From DASRDZ01 sp035569495 (GTDB taxonomy: Bacteria; Chloroflexota; Dormibacteria; Aeolococcales; Aeolococcaceae), in the NCBI GenBank assembly GCA_035569495.1, contig DATMMX010000056.1:1-12885 (forward strand): 12,885 nucleotides of DNA, in the 5' to 3' direction. Shown here piece by piece: positions 1 to 6,073 of this stretch (positions are counted from its first letter, which is position 1; each line of letters begins with the position of its first letter). Under the pieces are notes generated by a model that made no database searches, had not been told where the DNA came from, and saw only the letters and a program-made list of their open reading frames with translations. A program made the translations under genes and the position numbers.

Positions 1-413
1 GCATCGTCTGCCACAACGGCGGCAGGCTGGAGCTCGACCAGACCCACGCCCACCTCAACCTGATCGTCAATCCCGAGTACGCCTGGACCGAAGGCGCCGC
101 GCTCTACTACCAGTACTGCGCCGCCTGCCACGGCAATCTCGGCGAGGGCAAGAACGGTCCGCCGCTCAACAACCAGGACCGCCTCGGCTTCTTCAACGAG
201 GACTACTACTACCGCTGCATCGAGTACGGCATGACCGGCTTCGAGCACCTGGGCAGCGTGATGCCCAACTGGGGTTCCATCTCCCCCGAGTTCACCGCCG
301 ACAAGACTCGCGACAAGGTGCCCGCCAACCCGACGCGCGTCCTCAGCGAGTCGCAGATCAACCTCCTGGTGCAATTCATCCGGCACTGGGAGCAGTACCA
401 GACGCTGCCGTGA
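1..413 (+). CDS. Diheme c-type cytochrome, C-terminal part (5' end outside window)
   Basis: Electron-transfer cytochrome, probably on the outer face of the membrane, that would pass electrons between a quinol-oxidising complex and the downstream terminal oxidase (inference from context). The reading frame is open from the first base. The window begins inside a heme motif: the partial codon -gc followed by Ile-Val-Cys-His fits CIVCH. A second, complete motif, CAACHG, has its first Cys codon at 117-119, and MPNW at about 262-273 supplies a likely Met axial ligand typical of class I cytochromes. The two motifs are only about 39 residues apart. That is short for a full class I domain, and no Met lies between them, but a THAH stretch does, so the first heme may be bis-His. 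The N-terminus is missing, so I cannot say whether this is a bc-complex cytochrome subunit or a separate carrier. The gene stops at TGA 411-413, 16 nt before the next gene. Confidence 0.85.
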   Translation, partial: IVCHNGGRLELDQTHAHLNLIVNPEYAWTEGAALYYQYCAACHGNLGEGKNGPPLNNQDRLGFFNEDYYYRCIEYGMTGFEHLGSVMPNWGSISPEFTADKTRDKVPANPTRVLSESQINLLVQFIRHWEQYQTLP

Positions 414-429
414 CGGAGGCTTGAGTTCG

Positions 430-552
430 ATGCGCCACCGCACTTTCATGCGCGGCCTGGTGGGGACGCTGTTCATGTTCGTCATCCTGGTGGTGATCAC
501 CTTCGGCGTGATCTGGGGCGAGAAATTGCTCGAGAACTTCAAGGCGCACTGA
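430..552 (+). CDS. 40-aa single-helix membrane microprotein
   Basis: A 40-residue ORF starting at ATG 430, with GGAGG at 415-419 (10-nt spacing) in the gap after the cytochrome gene. It has a short basic N-terminus (MRHRTFMRG), one hydrophobic helix at about residues 9-29, and a short amphipathic tail ending EKLLENFKAH. By the positive-inside rule the N-terminus is cytoplasmic. Its tight position between a cytochrome and more membrane proteins suggests a small accessory subunit of a respiratory complex, but I recognise no family. Its plan (basic N-terminus, one Phe/Val/Ile-rich helix ending near a Trp) resembles the 38-aa protein at 8037-8153, although the similarity is too short to claim homology. 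Codon use matches the neighbours. Confidence 0.65.
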   Translation: MRHRTFMRGLVGTLFMFVILVVITFGVIWGEKLLENFKAH

Positions 553-568
553 TGGAGAACCGCTCGCG

Positions 569-712
569 ATGACCGCCGCGATCGCCCACCTGATCGCCGA
601 CCTCGACCCCGGAGACGCGGGGTGGGGCGACGTGCTCTTCGTGTCCATCTGGGCGCTCGGCTCACTGCTGCTGGGCGCCTACTACTGCTACCGGGCCTTC
701 CTGGCGCGGTAG
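569..712 (+). CDS. 47-aa single-helix membrane microprotein
   Basis: A 47-residue ORF starting at ATG 569, 16 nt after the previous stop, with a GGAG-like site at 554-557. The N-terminal half is polar to amphipathic and acidic (IADLDPGDAGWGD). One transmembrane helix follows at about residues 21-41 (VLFVSIWALGSLLLGAYYCY), ending in a basic RAFLAR tail, so the predicted topology is N-out/C-in. No family is recognised. Same-strand packing between the cytochrome and the sensor kinase genes suggests co-transcription and a role at the membrane, perhaps as a complex accessory subunit. It could still be a spurious small ORF, but the short intergenic gaps and GC-ending codons argue that it is real. 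Confidence 0.55.
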   Translation: MTAAIAHLIADLDPGDAGWGDVLFVSIWALGSLLLGAYYCYRAFLAR

Positions 713-729
713 GGCTGGGACACATCCCA

Positions 730-1155
730 ATGGCGCAGCACGGCCAGGCGCTCGACGCGCCGCCGTCGGTCCCACCGGCGACGACGGCACCCTCAGTGGT
801 GACGCGGCGCCGCAACCCGGCGGTCGCGGTCGCGCTCTCCATCGTCCCCGGGCTTGGCCAGCTCTACAACTTCCAGCCGCGCAAGGCGCTCGCCTTCCTC
901 AGCATGTGGCTGTTCACCCTGGGCCCGTCGATCCTGCTGATCACGTACGGCGAGCGTTTGGGCCACAGTCTGCTGGAACGCAAGCAGTTCGGCCTCTTCC
1001 TGCTGGTCGCCTTCGCCTCGATCATCGCCTTCCTGGTGCTGTTCCTCCTGGGGCTGACCTACTGGGCCGCCGCGGCGATCGACGCCCGGCGCTCCGCCAT
1101 CGAGCTGACCGAAGGACGTCCGCCGACCCAGCGGTGGTGGAAGCTCCGGCTGTGA
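730..1155 (+). CDS. Small polytopic membrane protein with a PGLGQLYN motif
   Basis: A 141-residue protein from ATG 730; the frame is open further upstream, but those codons overlap the previous gene. A Pro/Thr-rich N-terminus of about 35 residues ends in a basic TRRRNP. A hydrophobic segment carrying SIVPGLGQLYN follows (residues about 37-53), then two long helices (about 57-78 and 90-119), and a basic C-terminus. The P-G-x-G-Q-x-Y signature after an Asn-Pro is common in small TM2-like or DUF5683-like membrane proteins of unknown function; this assignment is by motif only. The stop codon overlaps the GTG start of the sensor kinase by 4 nt (GTGA, 1152-1155), so translation of the two is probably coupled. 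That makes a role in kinase signalling or membrane homeostasis possible but unproven. Confidence 0.75.
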   Translation: MAQHGQALDAPPSVPPATTAPSVVTRRRNPAVAVALSIVPGLGQLYNFQPRKALAFLSMWLFTLGPSILLITYGERLGHSLLERKQFGLFLLVAFASIIAFLVLFLLGLTYWAAAAIDARRSAIELTEGRPPTQRWWKLRL

Positions 1156-2600
1156 AGTCGGCGACGCTGCATGCGGCGGCGGGGGCGGCGCAGAAATTGC
1201 GGCCGCCGCGCAGCAGCGGGCTCGACTGGCCGCGCCGCGGCGACAGCCTGGGCGACGCGGAGCGCGAGCGGCTGGTGCGCTACGACCGCCTCATGGGCAC
1301 CGCGCACCTCGTCGCCGTGGCCACCGCGCTGGTGGCGACGTCGGTGCACATCGACTTCATCGCCCGTCCTGCCACCGGTGCCTTCGGGCTGCTGCTGGGG
1401 GCGACGGTGGCCTTCGCCGCGGTGTACCACTGGCTGCTGCCCCTGGTGTGGTGCTCGCGCACCAAGGTGGTGCTCGGCCTGGTCATCGACGCCGCATTGG
1501 TGACCGGCGTGGTCCACCTCACCGGCTACCACATGTCGCTGCTGGTGTTCCTCTACTACCTGATCGTCATCGCCGCCTCGCTGACGCTGGGCAGCGGTGG
1601 CATGTACGCCATCTGCGCGGTGGTCTCGCTGTTCTTCATCGCCATCCTGCCCTTCGACCCGCTGATGGTGAACGCCTTCTCGCAGCACATCGGCCACGTG
1701 GCGCTGTTCATCGTGTCGGTGTGGCTGGTCGGCCTGGTCAGCGGCTCGGCGGCGTCGCAGCTGCAGACCGCGGAGCGCCGCCTGGTGCACGCGCTCGGCG
1801 TGCAGCGCGACATCGCCGCCACCAACGCCCAGCTCTCCGCCGACCTGGCCGCGCAGCTCGACGCCACGCGCGCGCTGGCCGCATCGCTGGAGCGGCAGCG
1901 CGAGCAGACGCAGCGGCTCGCCGACATGGTGATCCGCGCGCAGGAGGAGGAGCGCGGCCGGGTCGCCCGCGAGCTGCACGACGAGGCCAACCAGCTCCTC
2001 GCCGCGCTGATGACCACCGTCGACACCGCCGACGCGCTCGCCGCCGGCGGGGGCGACGACGCGGCGCTGCGCGACACCCTGGCTCGGCTGCGCCGCCTCG
2101 CCGACGCCGCTCTCGGCGACCTGCAGCGCATCGCCACCGAGCTGCGCCCGCCCGCGCTCGACGAGTTCGGCCTGCTGCCCGCGCTCAACCGCCACGTCCG
2201 CGACCGCGTCGCCGCCGCCGGGCTGCGCGCCGACGTGCAGATCGAGGGACGGCGCCGGCGCATGCCCCAGGCGGTCGAGCTGGCCCTCTACCGCATCGCC
2301 CAGGAGGCGCTGGCCAACGTGCAGAAGCACGCGCGGGCGGGCTGCGTGCACGTCCGGCTGCGCTTCCTCGCCGACGCGGTGCGGCTCGACATCAGCGACG
2401 ACGGCGTCGGCTTCGCCCCCGCGGCAGCCGAGGGCGGCGCGTCGCGAAGCGGTCTCGGTCTGCCCGGCATGCGCGAGCGCGCGAGTATCGTGGGCGGCAG
2501 CGTCGACGTCTCCTCCGAGCCGGGCGGAGGGACGCGGGTCAGCGCCCGCATCCCGCTCGACCGCGCCGGGGCTGAGCTGCTCGGCGTCGCCGCGTCGTGA
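1152..2600 (+). CDS. Membrane sensor histidine kinase, NarL/DegS type (HisKA_3)
   Basis: A 482-residue kinase that autophosphorylates on His and passes the phosphate to the response regulator encoded next. The start is GTG 1152, overlapping the previous stop as GTGA. Residues about 48-200 form six predicted transmembrane helices with little extramembrane loop, so the stimulus is probably sensed within or at the membrane. A long coiled coil (about 204-268) leads to the HisKA_3 dimerisation box, EEERGRVARELHDE, with phospho-acceptor His276. The HATPase_c domain follows, with N-box Asn389 (ANVQKH), G1 box DISDDGVGF from residue 413, and G2 box SGLGLPGMRER. All catalytic elements look intact. The gene lies in a respiratory operon, so redox, oxygen or membrane-state sensing is a reasonable inference, but no PAS, GAF, heme-binding or Fe-S motif is visible. 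Confidence 0.93.
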   Translation: MKSATLHAAAGAAQKLRPPRSSGLDWPRRGDSLGDAERERLVRYDRLMGTAHLVAVATALVATSVHIDFIARPATGAFGLLLGATVAFAAVYHWLLPLVWCSRTKVVLGLVIDAALVTGVVHLTGYHMSLLVFLYYLIVIAASLTLGSGGMYAICAVVSLFFIAILPFDPLMVNAFSQHIGHVALFIVSVWLVGLVSGSAASQLQTAERRLVHALGVQRDIAATNAQLSADLAAQLDATRALAASLERQREQTQRLADMVIRAQEEERGRVARELHDEANQLLAALMTTVDTADALAAGGGDDAALRDTLARLRRLADAALGDLQRIATELRPPALDEFGLLPALNRHVRDRVAAAGLRADVQIEGRRRRMPQAVELALYRIAQEALANVQKHARAGCVHVRLRFLADAVRLDISDDGVGFAPAAAEGGASRSGLGLPGMRERASIVGGSVDVSSEPGGGTRVSARIPLDRAGAELLGVAAS

Positions 2601-2603
2601 GGC

Positions 2604-2609
2604 AGGAGG
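2604..2609 (+). promoter_or_regulatory. Shine-Dalgarno site deciding the response-regulator start
   Basis: AGGAGG lies just after the kinase stop codon and 11 nt before GTG 2621. It supports initiation at 2621 rather than at the in-frame GTG 2597, which overlaps the kinase stop and lies upstream of the site. Confidence 0.6.
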
Positions 2610-2620
2610 AGCCGGTCCCG

Positions 2621-3292
2621 GTGGGCAAGAACATCCGCGTCCTGCTCGCCGACGACCACGCCCTCTTCCGCGAGGGGGTGCGCTCCCTGCTCGCCACCCA
2701 GCCGGACATCGAGGTGGTCGGCGAGGTCGCCGACGGCCGCGCCGCCGTGCAGCAGGCCGCCGCGCTGCATCCCGACGTGGTGCTCATGGACATCACCATG
2801 CCCCTGCTCGACGGCATCGAGGCGACGCGGCAGATCGTCCAGCGCGACGGCGCGGTGCGGGTGCTGGTGCTGACCATGCACGACAACGAGGACGTCTTCC
2901 TGCGCGCCCTGGGCGCCGGCGCGGCGGGCTACGTGCTCAAGAAGAGCGGCGGCGTCGAGCTGATGAGCGCCATCCGCTCGACCCACGAGGGCAACTCCTA
3001 CCTGTCGCCCTACCTGGCCAAGGCGCTGATGACCGACTACCTGCAGCGCAGCGACCGCGGCGCCGGCCTCGCCGACCCCGGCGCCCCGGGCAAGCGGCTC
3101 AGCGCCCGCGAGCAGGAGATCCTCAAGCTGATCGCCGAGGGGCACTCGTCGCGGGAGATCGCCGAGATGCTCGACCTGTCGGTGAAGACGGTGCACAACC
3201 ACCGCACCCGGCTGATGACCAAGCTCGACATCCACCGCAACGCCGACCTGGTCAGGTACGCCATCCGGCTGGGCATGGTCGAGGTCGGCTGA
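2621..3292 (+). CDS. NarL/FixJ-family response regulator (REC-LuxR HTH)
   Basis: A 223-residue DNA-binding regulator, the cognate partner of the upstream kinase. The receiver domain (about 4-120) has the acidic pair Asp11-Asp12 (LLADDH), phospho-acceptor Asp57 (VLMDITMP), Thr85 (VLTMHD) and Lys107 (YVLKK), so all switch residues are present. After a short linker, a LuxR-type helix-turn-helix (about 160-217) begins LSAREQEILKLIAEG and includes the recognition region SVKTVHNHRTRLMTKL. I chose GTG 2621 because it has an AGGAGG upstream and gives the usual short lead-in to the first strand. GTG 2597, which overlaps the kinase stop as GTGA, would add eight residues and remains possible. No target is shown by sequence; the palindromes upstream of coxB are candidates only. 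Confidence 0.95.
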   Translation: MGKNIRVLLADDHALFREGVRSLLATQPDIEVVGEVADGRAAVQQAAALHPDVVLMDITMPLLDGIEATRQIVQRDGAVRVLVLTMHDNEDVFLRALGAGAAGYVLKKSGGVELMSAIRSTHEGNSYLSPYLAKALMTDYLQRSDRGAGLADPGAPGKRLSAREQEILKLIAEGHSSREIAEMLDLSVKTVHNHRTRLMTKLDIHRNADLVRYAIRLGMVEVG

Positions 3293-3322
3293 CTGGCTCG
3301 CCGGGGCGGCATTCCTCCCTGG

Positions 3323-3328
3323 TAATCT
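3323..3328 (+). promoter_or_regulatory. Candidate -10 hexamer (TAATCT) of a near-leaderless transcript
   Basis: TAATCT sits 10 nt before ATG 3339 and there is no Shine-Dalgarno sequence. The same hexamer lies 9 nt before ctaG, and TAGTCT lies 7 nt before the gene at 9549. Transcription would begin within a few bases of the start codon. No clear -35 is visible. Confidence 0.5.
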
Positions 3329-3338
3329 CCTGCCCGCC

Positions 3339-3533
3339 ATGAAGTTCCCCGCCCTGCCGCGGCGCGCCCGTCGCGACCAGACGCTGCGCGACCCCGGCGG
3401 CCGCCCCATCCCCGACCCGGGGAAGGTGCCCACGGCGCGGGGGACCTGGGAGGAGGCGGCGCTCACCAACGTGGCGGTCACCGAGGTGGTCAAGCAGCAG
3501 ATCAGGACGGTCACCCGTCCCTGGATGAAATAG
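3339..3533 (+). CDS. 64-aa basic hypothetical protein
   Basis: A 64-residue soluble protein, rich in Arg and Pro in its first half (PALPRRARRDQTLRDPGGR, then PIPDPGKVP). The second half looks helical (WEEAALTNVAVTEVVKQQIR) and it ends TVTRPWMK. No family is recognised and no membrane segment or metal site is seen. Third codon positions are almost all G or C, as in the neighbours, and a TAATCT -10 element lies 10 nt before ATG, which favours a real gene read from a near-leaderless message. It lies between the two-component pair and the oxidase operon. The charged N-terminus could bind nucleic acid, but that is only a compositional guess. Confidence 0.6.
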   Translation: MKFPALPRRARRDQTLRDPGGRPIPDPGKVPTARGTWEEAALTNVAVTEVVKQQIRTVTRPWMK

Positions 3534-3597
3534 GCGCCGCGGCCGTCATGGGAGCATTCCCGGAGCACTCGCCCACCTTGGGCTCTTCGCCCCACGT

Positions 3598-3609
3598 CCG
3601 GCGCGCCGG
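3598..3609. promoter_or_regulatory. 12-bp perfect palindrome upstream of coxB (candidate operator)
   Basis: CCGGCGCGCCGG is a perfect 12-bp palindrome in the 210-nt gap between the 64-aa gene and coxB, about 54 nt upstream of the -35 element proposed below. Its all-GC composition makes chance occurrence fairly likely in this genome, so the operator role is speculative. Confidence 0.25.
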
Positions 3610-3631
3610 CGAGCGCGGCGACGTGCTCGCC
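3608..3631 (+). other. Inverted repeat, possible RNA hairpin
   Basis: GGCGAGC (3608-3614) and GCTCGCC (3625-3631) form a 7-bp stem with a 10-nt loop. A second small stem, GCCC-gtt-GGGC, overlaps at 3629-3639. There is no T-run after either, so a factor-independent terminator for the 64-aa gene is only weakly supported. The rest of 3534-3743 holds the coxB promoter and no convincing ORF. Confidence 0.3.
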
Positions 3632-3662
3632 CGTTGGGCCGTTCACATCAGCGCGGCGCCGT

Positions 3663-3692
3663 TTGACGACGGCTTTCCCCGGGTGCCATGAT
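3663..3692 (+). promoter_or_regulatory. Candidate sigma-70-type promoter of the cytochrome oxidase operon
   Basis: TTGACG (3663-3668) is followed after 18 nt by CATGAT (3687-3692), which is preceded directly by TGC, an extended -10 signature. Transcription would start near 3699, leaving a leader of about 45 nt before the chosen coxB start. This is the best consensus-like promoter seen in the window. Confidence 0.5.
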
Positions 3693-3743
3693 TCGCCCTC
3701 CGCGCGCGATCAGTCCCACGGACCACATGGGGGTTTGCTGCCC

Positions 3744-4424
3744 GTGACCGTCACCAACGTCGTCGCCTTTGTGGACGTGTCGCCACTGCACCCCCAGGGG
3801 CCGGTGGGACAGCACATCAACGACGTGTTCTGGCCCCTCTTCTGGGTGTCGGTGGTGATCACCGCGGGCGTGTCGGGGGCGATCCTCTACAGCGCGCTGC
3901 GCTTCCGCCGCAAGCACGACGACGAGGAGCCGGTGCAGACCCACGGCAACAACAAGCTGGAGATCGGCTGGACGGTCATCCCCTTCATCATCCTGGTCAG
4001 CCTCTTCGGGCTCACCGCGGCCAACATGGGCGTGATCGCCAGCGCGCCGCAGGGGGCGATGACCATCAAGGTCACCGGGGTGCGCTTCTACTGGATGTTC
4101 GACTACGGCGTGCAGAAGGCCAACGGCAAGGAGCTCACCACCATCAAGGACTTCTACGTCCCGGTGAACACGCCGATCGCCCTCGAGGTGCGCTCCCAGG
4201 ACGTCAACCACTCGCTGTTCATGCCCAACATCAACGGTCAGATGAACGCCATCCCCGGCCAGGTGAACCACACCTGGATGCAGATCGACAAGCCCGGCGA
4301 CTACACGGGCGCGTGCACCGAGCTCTGTGGCGAGGGCCACTGGCTCATGGACTTCACCATCCACGCCCTCTCCCAGAGTGACTACCAGGCGTGGGTGGCC
4401 AAGCAGCAAGCCGGAGGTCAGTGA
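3744..4424 (+). CDS. coxB: Cytochrome c oxidase subunit II (CuA subunit)
   Basis: A 226-residue subunit II that accepts electrons into the binuclear CuA centre outside the membrane and passes them to heme a in subunit I. Two N-terminal transmembrane helices (about 27-51 and 73-92) are followed by the cupredoxin domain. All CuA ligands are visible: His156 (VNHSLF), then Cys191, Cys195, His199 and Met202 in CTELCGEGHWLM, with Glu193 between the cysteines as the usual carbonyl ligand. The protein ends about 24 residues after the CuA loop, so there is no fused cytochrome c domain. No lipobox or cleavable signal is evident. I chose GTG 3744; TTG 3663 would place the start inside the proposed promoter. 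The stop shares one base with the coxA start (TGATG). Confidence 0.96.
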   Translation: MTVTNVVAFVDVSPLHPQGPVGQHINDVFWPLFWVSVVITAGVSGAILYSALRFRRKHDDEEPVQTHGNNKLEIGWTVIPFIILVSLFGLTAANMGVIASAPQGAMTIKVTGVRFYWMFDYGVQKANGKELTTIKDFYVPVNTPIALEVRSQDVNHSLFMPNINGQMNAIPGQVNHTWMQIDKPGDYTGACTELCGEGHWLMDFTIHALSQSDYQAWVAKQQAGGQ

Positions 4425-6073
4425 TGGCGGTCATGGAGGCGCCGCTGCAGCAGGCGCGCCACGCGACCCGTTGGGACAAGGACAAGGGCATCCTGTCCTG
4501 GCTCACCACTGTCGATCACAAGAAGATCGGCATCATGTACCTCTACACCACGTTCTTCTTCTTCATCGTGGGCGGCATCATGGCGTTGCTGGTGCGCATC
4601 CAGCTCGCCGAGCCGCAGAACAAGTTCCTCACCGAGGCCCAGTACAACCAGATCTTCACCATGCACGGGACCACGATGATCTTCCTCTGGGTCATCCCGG
4701 TTCTGGCCGGTTTTGGCAACTACGTGCTGCCCCTGATGATCGGCGCGCGCGACATGGCCTTCCCGCGCATCAACGCGCTCAGCTACTGGCTGATCCCCCT
4801 CGGCGGCCTGGTGATGTACAGCGGCTTCCTCTTCGGCGGCACCGGCTCCGCCGGCTGGACCGGCTACGTGCCGCTCACCGAGAAGGCGTACTCGCCGCAG
4901 GTCGGCCAGGACCTCTGGATCCTCGGCCTCCACCTGCTCGGCATCTCCTCGATGTTCGGCGGCATCAACTTCCTGGTCACCATCCACAACATGCGGGCCA
5001 AGGGCATGACCTGGTTCCGCCTGCCGCTGTTCGCCTGGTCGATGGAGGTCACCTCCGCGCTGGTGGTGCTGGCCTCGCCGTTCCTCGCCGGCGTGCTGCT
5101 GATGGTGCTGCTCGACCGCCAGGCGGGCGCCGCCTTCTTCGTGGTCAACCAGGGCGGGGCGGCGCTGCTCTACCAGCTCGTCTTCTGGTTCTACTCACAT
5201 CCCGCGGTCTACATCATGATCCTGCCGGCGTTCGGCATCATCAGTGAGGTCATCCCGGTGTTCGCGCGAAAACCGATCTTCGGCTATCGCGCCATGGCCT
5301 ACTCGATGGCGGTCATCGCGGTGCTCGGCTTCATCGTCTTCGTGCACCACATGTTCCTCACCGGACTGCCACTGGCGGTGCAGACCTTCTTCTCGGCGAC
5401 GTCGATGATCATCGGCGTGCCCACCGGGGTGAAGATCCTCAACTGGACGGCCACGCTGTGGGGCGGCTCGATCCGGTACGACACGCCGATGCTCTTCGCC
5501 GTGGGCTTCTTACTGATGTTCCTGATCGGCGGGGTCGACGGCGTCTACGTCGGCTCGCTGGCGGTGGACTACGCGCTGCACGGCACCTACTGGGTCGTCT
5601 CGCACATCCACTACGTGCTCTTCGGCGGCAGCGTGATGGGCGTGTTCAGCGGCATCTACTACTGGTTCCCCAAGATGACCGGCCGCTTCCTCAACGAGAA
5701 GCTGGGCAAGCTGCACTTCTGGCTGATGCTGCTGGGCCTCAACCTCGCCTTCATGCCCATGCACATCCTCGGCATGCTGGGCATGCCCCGCCGCATCGCC
5801 TCGTACAACAACAACCGCGGCTGGGGTGACCTCAACTCGATCAGCACCTTCGGCGCCTTCCTGATCGCGGTCAGCGTCGCGGTGTTCCTGATCAACTTCT
5901 TCGTCTCCCTGCGCTCGCCCAAGAACGCCCCTGACGACCCGTGGGAGGGCAACACCCTGGAGTGGGCGACCACGTCGCCGCCGCCGAAGCACAACTTCGA
6001 CGTCGTGCCCGAGGTGCGCAGCGCCCGCCCGGTTCGCGACCTGCGTCGCTCGGCGAGGCCTGCCGCGGTATGA
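4424..6073 (+). CDS. coxA: Cytochrome c oxidase subunit I, A2-type (YSHPAVY)
   Basis: Catalytic heme-copper subunit (549 aa) that reduces O2 to water and pumps protons across the cytoplasmic membrane. ATG 4424 has GGAGG 6 nt upstream and overlaps the coxB stop by one base. Metal ligands are intact: His81 and His396 for low-spin heme a, His394 for heme a3, and His259, His308 and His309 for CuB, with Tyr263 positioned for the His-Tyr crosslink (HPAVY). The helix VI motif reads FYSHPAVY, not the GHPEVY of A1 oxidases. It therefore lacks the D-channel glutamate and has the Tyr-Ser pair known from A2 oxidases such as Rhodothermus caa3. The D-channel entry Asp (GARDMAFPR) and the K-channel Lys337 (GVPTGVKIL) are present. 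The Pro/Arg-rich tail overlaps the ctaA start. Confidence 0.98.
   Translation: MAVMEAPLQQARHATRWDKDKGILSWLTTVDHKKIGIMYLYTTFFFFIVGGIMALLVRIQLAEPQNKFLTEAQYNQIFTMHGTTMIFLWVIPVLAGFGNYVLPLMIGARDMAFPRINALSYWLIPLGGLVMYSGFLFGGTGSAGWTGYVPLTEKAYSPQVGQDLWILGLHLLGISSMFGGINFLVTIHNMRAKGMTWFRLPLFAWSMEVTSALVVLASPFLAGVLLMVLLDRQAGAAFFVVNQGGAALLYQLVFWFYSHPAVYIMILPAFGIISEVIPVFARKPIFGYRAMAYSMAVIAVLGFIVFVHHMFLTGLPLAVQTFFSATSMIIGVPTGVKILNWTATLWGGSIRYDTPMLFAVGFLLMFLIGGVDGVYVGSLAVDYALHGTYWVVSHIHYVLFGGSVMGVFSGIYYWFPKMTGRFLNEKLGKLHFWLMLLGLNLAFMPMHILGMLGMPRRIASYNNNRGWGDLNSISTFGAFLIAVSVAVFLINFFVSLRSPKNAPDDPWEGNTLEWATTSPPPKHNFDVVPEVRSARPVRDLRRSARPAAV

Noticed and set aside
552..572. Tiny ATG frame overlapping the stop of the 40-aa gene
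   Set aside because: It encodes only six residues before a stop and has no supporting signal.
1059..2351. Long open frame on the minus strand opposite the sensor kinase (430 codons)
   Set aside because: Very His/Arg/Gln-rich composition with no domain; it is the antisense shadow of a clearly recognisable kinase in GC-rich DNA.
2597..2620. Upstream GTG start for the response regulator
   Set aside because: It gives a GTGA overlap like other genes here, but the AGGAGG at 2604-2609 lies downstream of it and fits GTG 2621, which also gives a normal N-terminus.
3663..3743. TTG start for coxB giving 27 extra residues
   Set aside because: The extension lacks signal or helix character and overlaps the best promoter-like sequence in the window.
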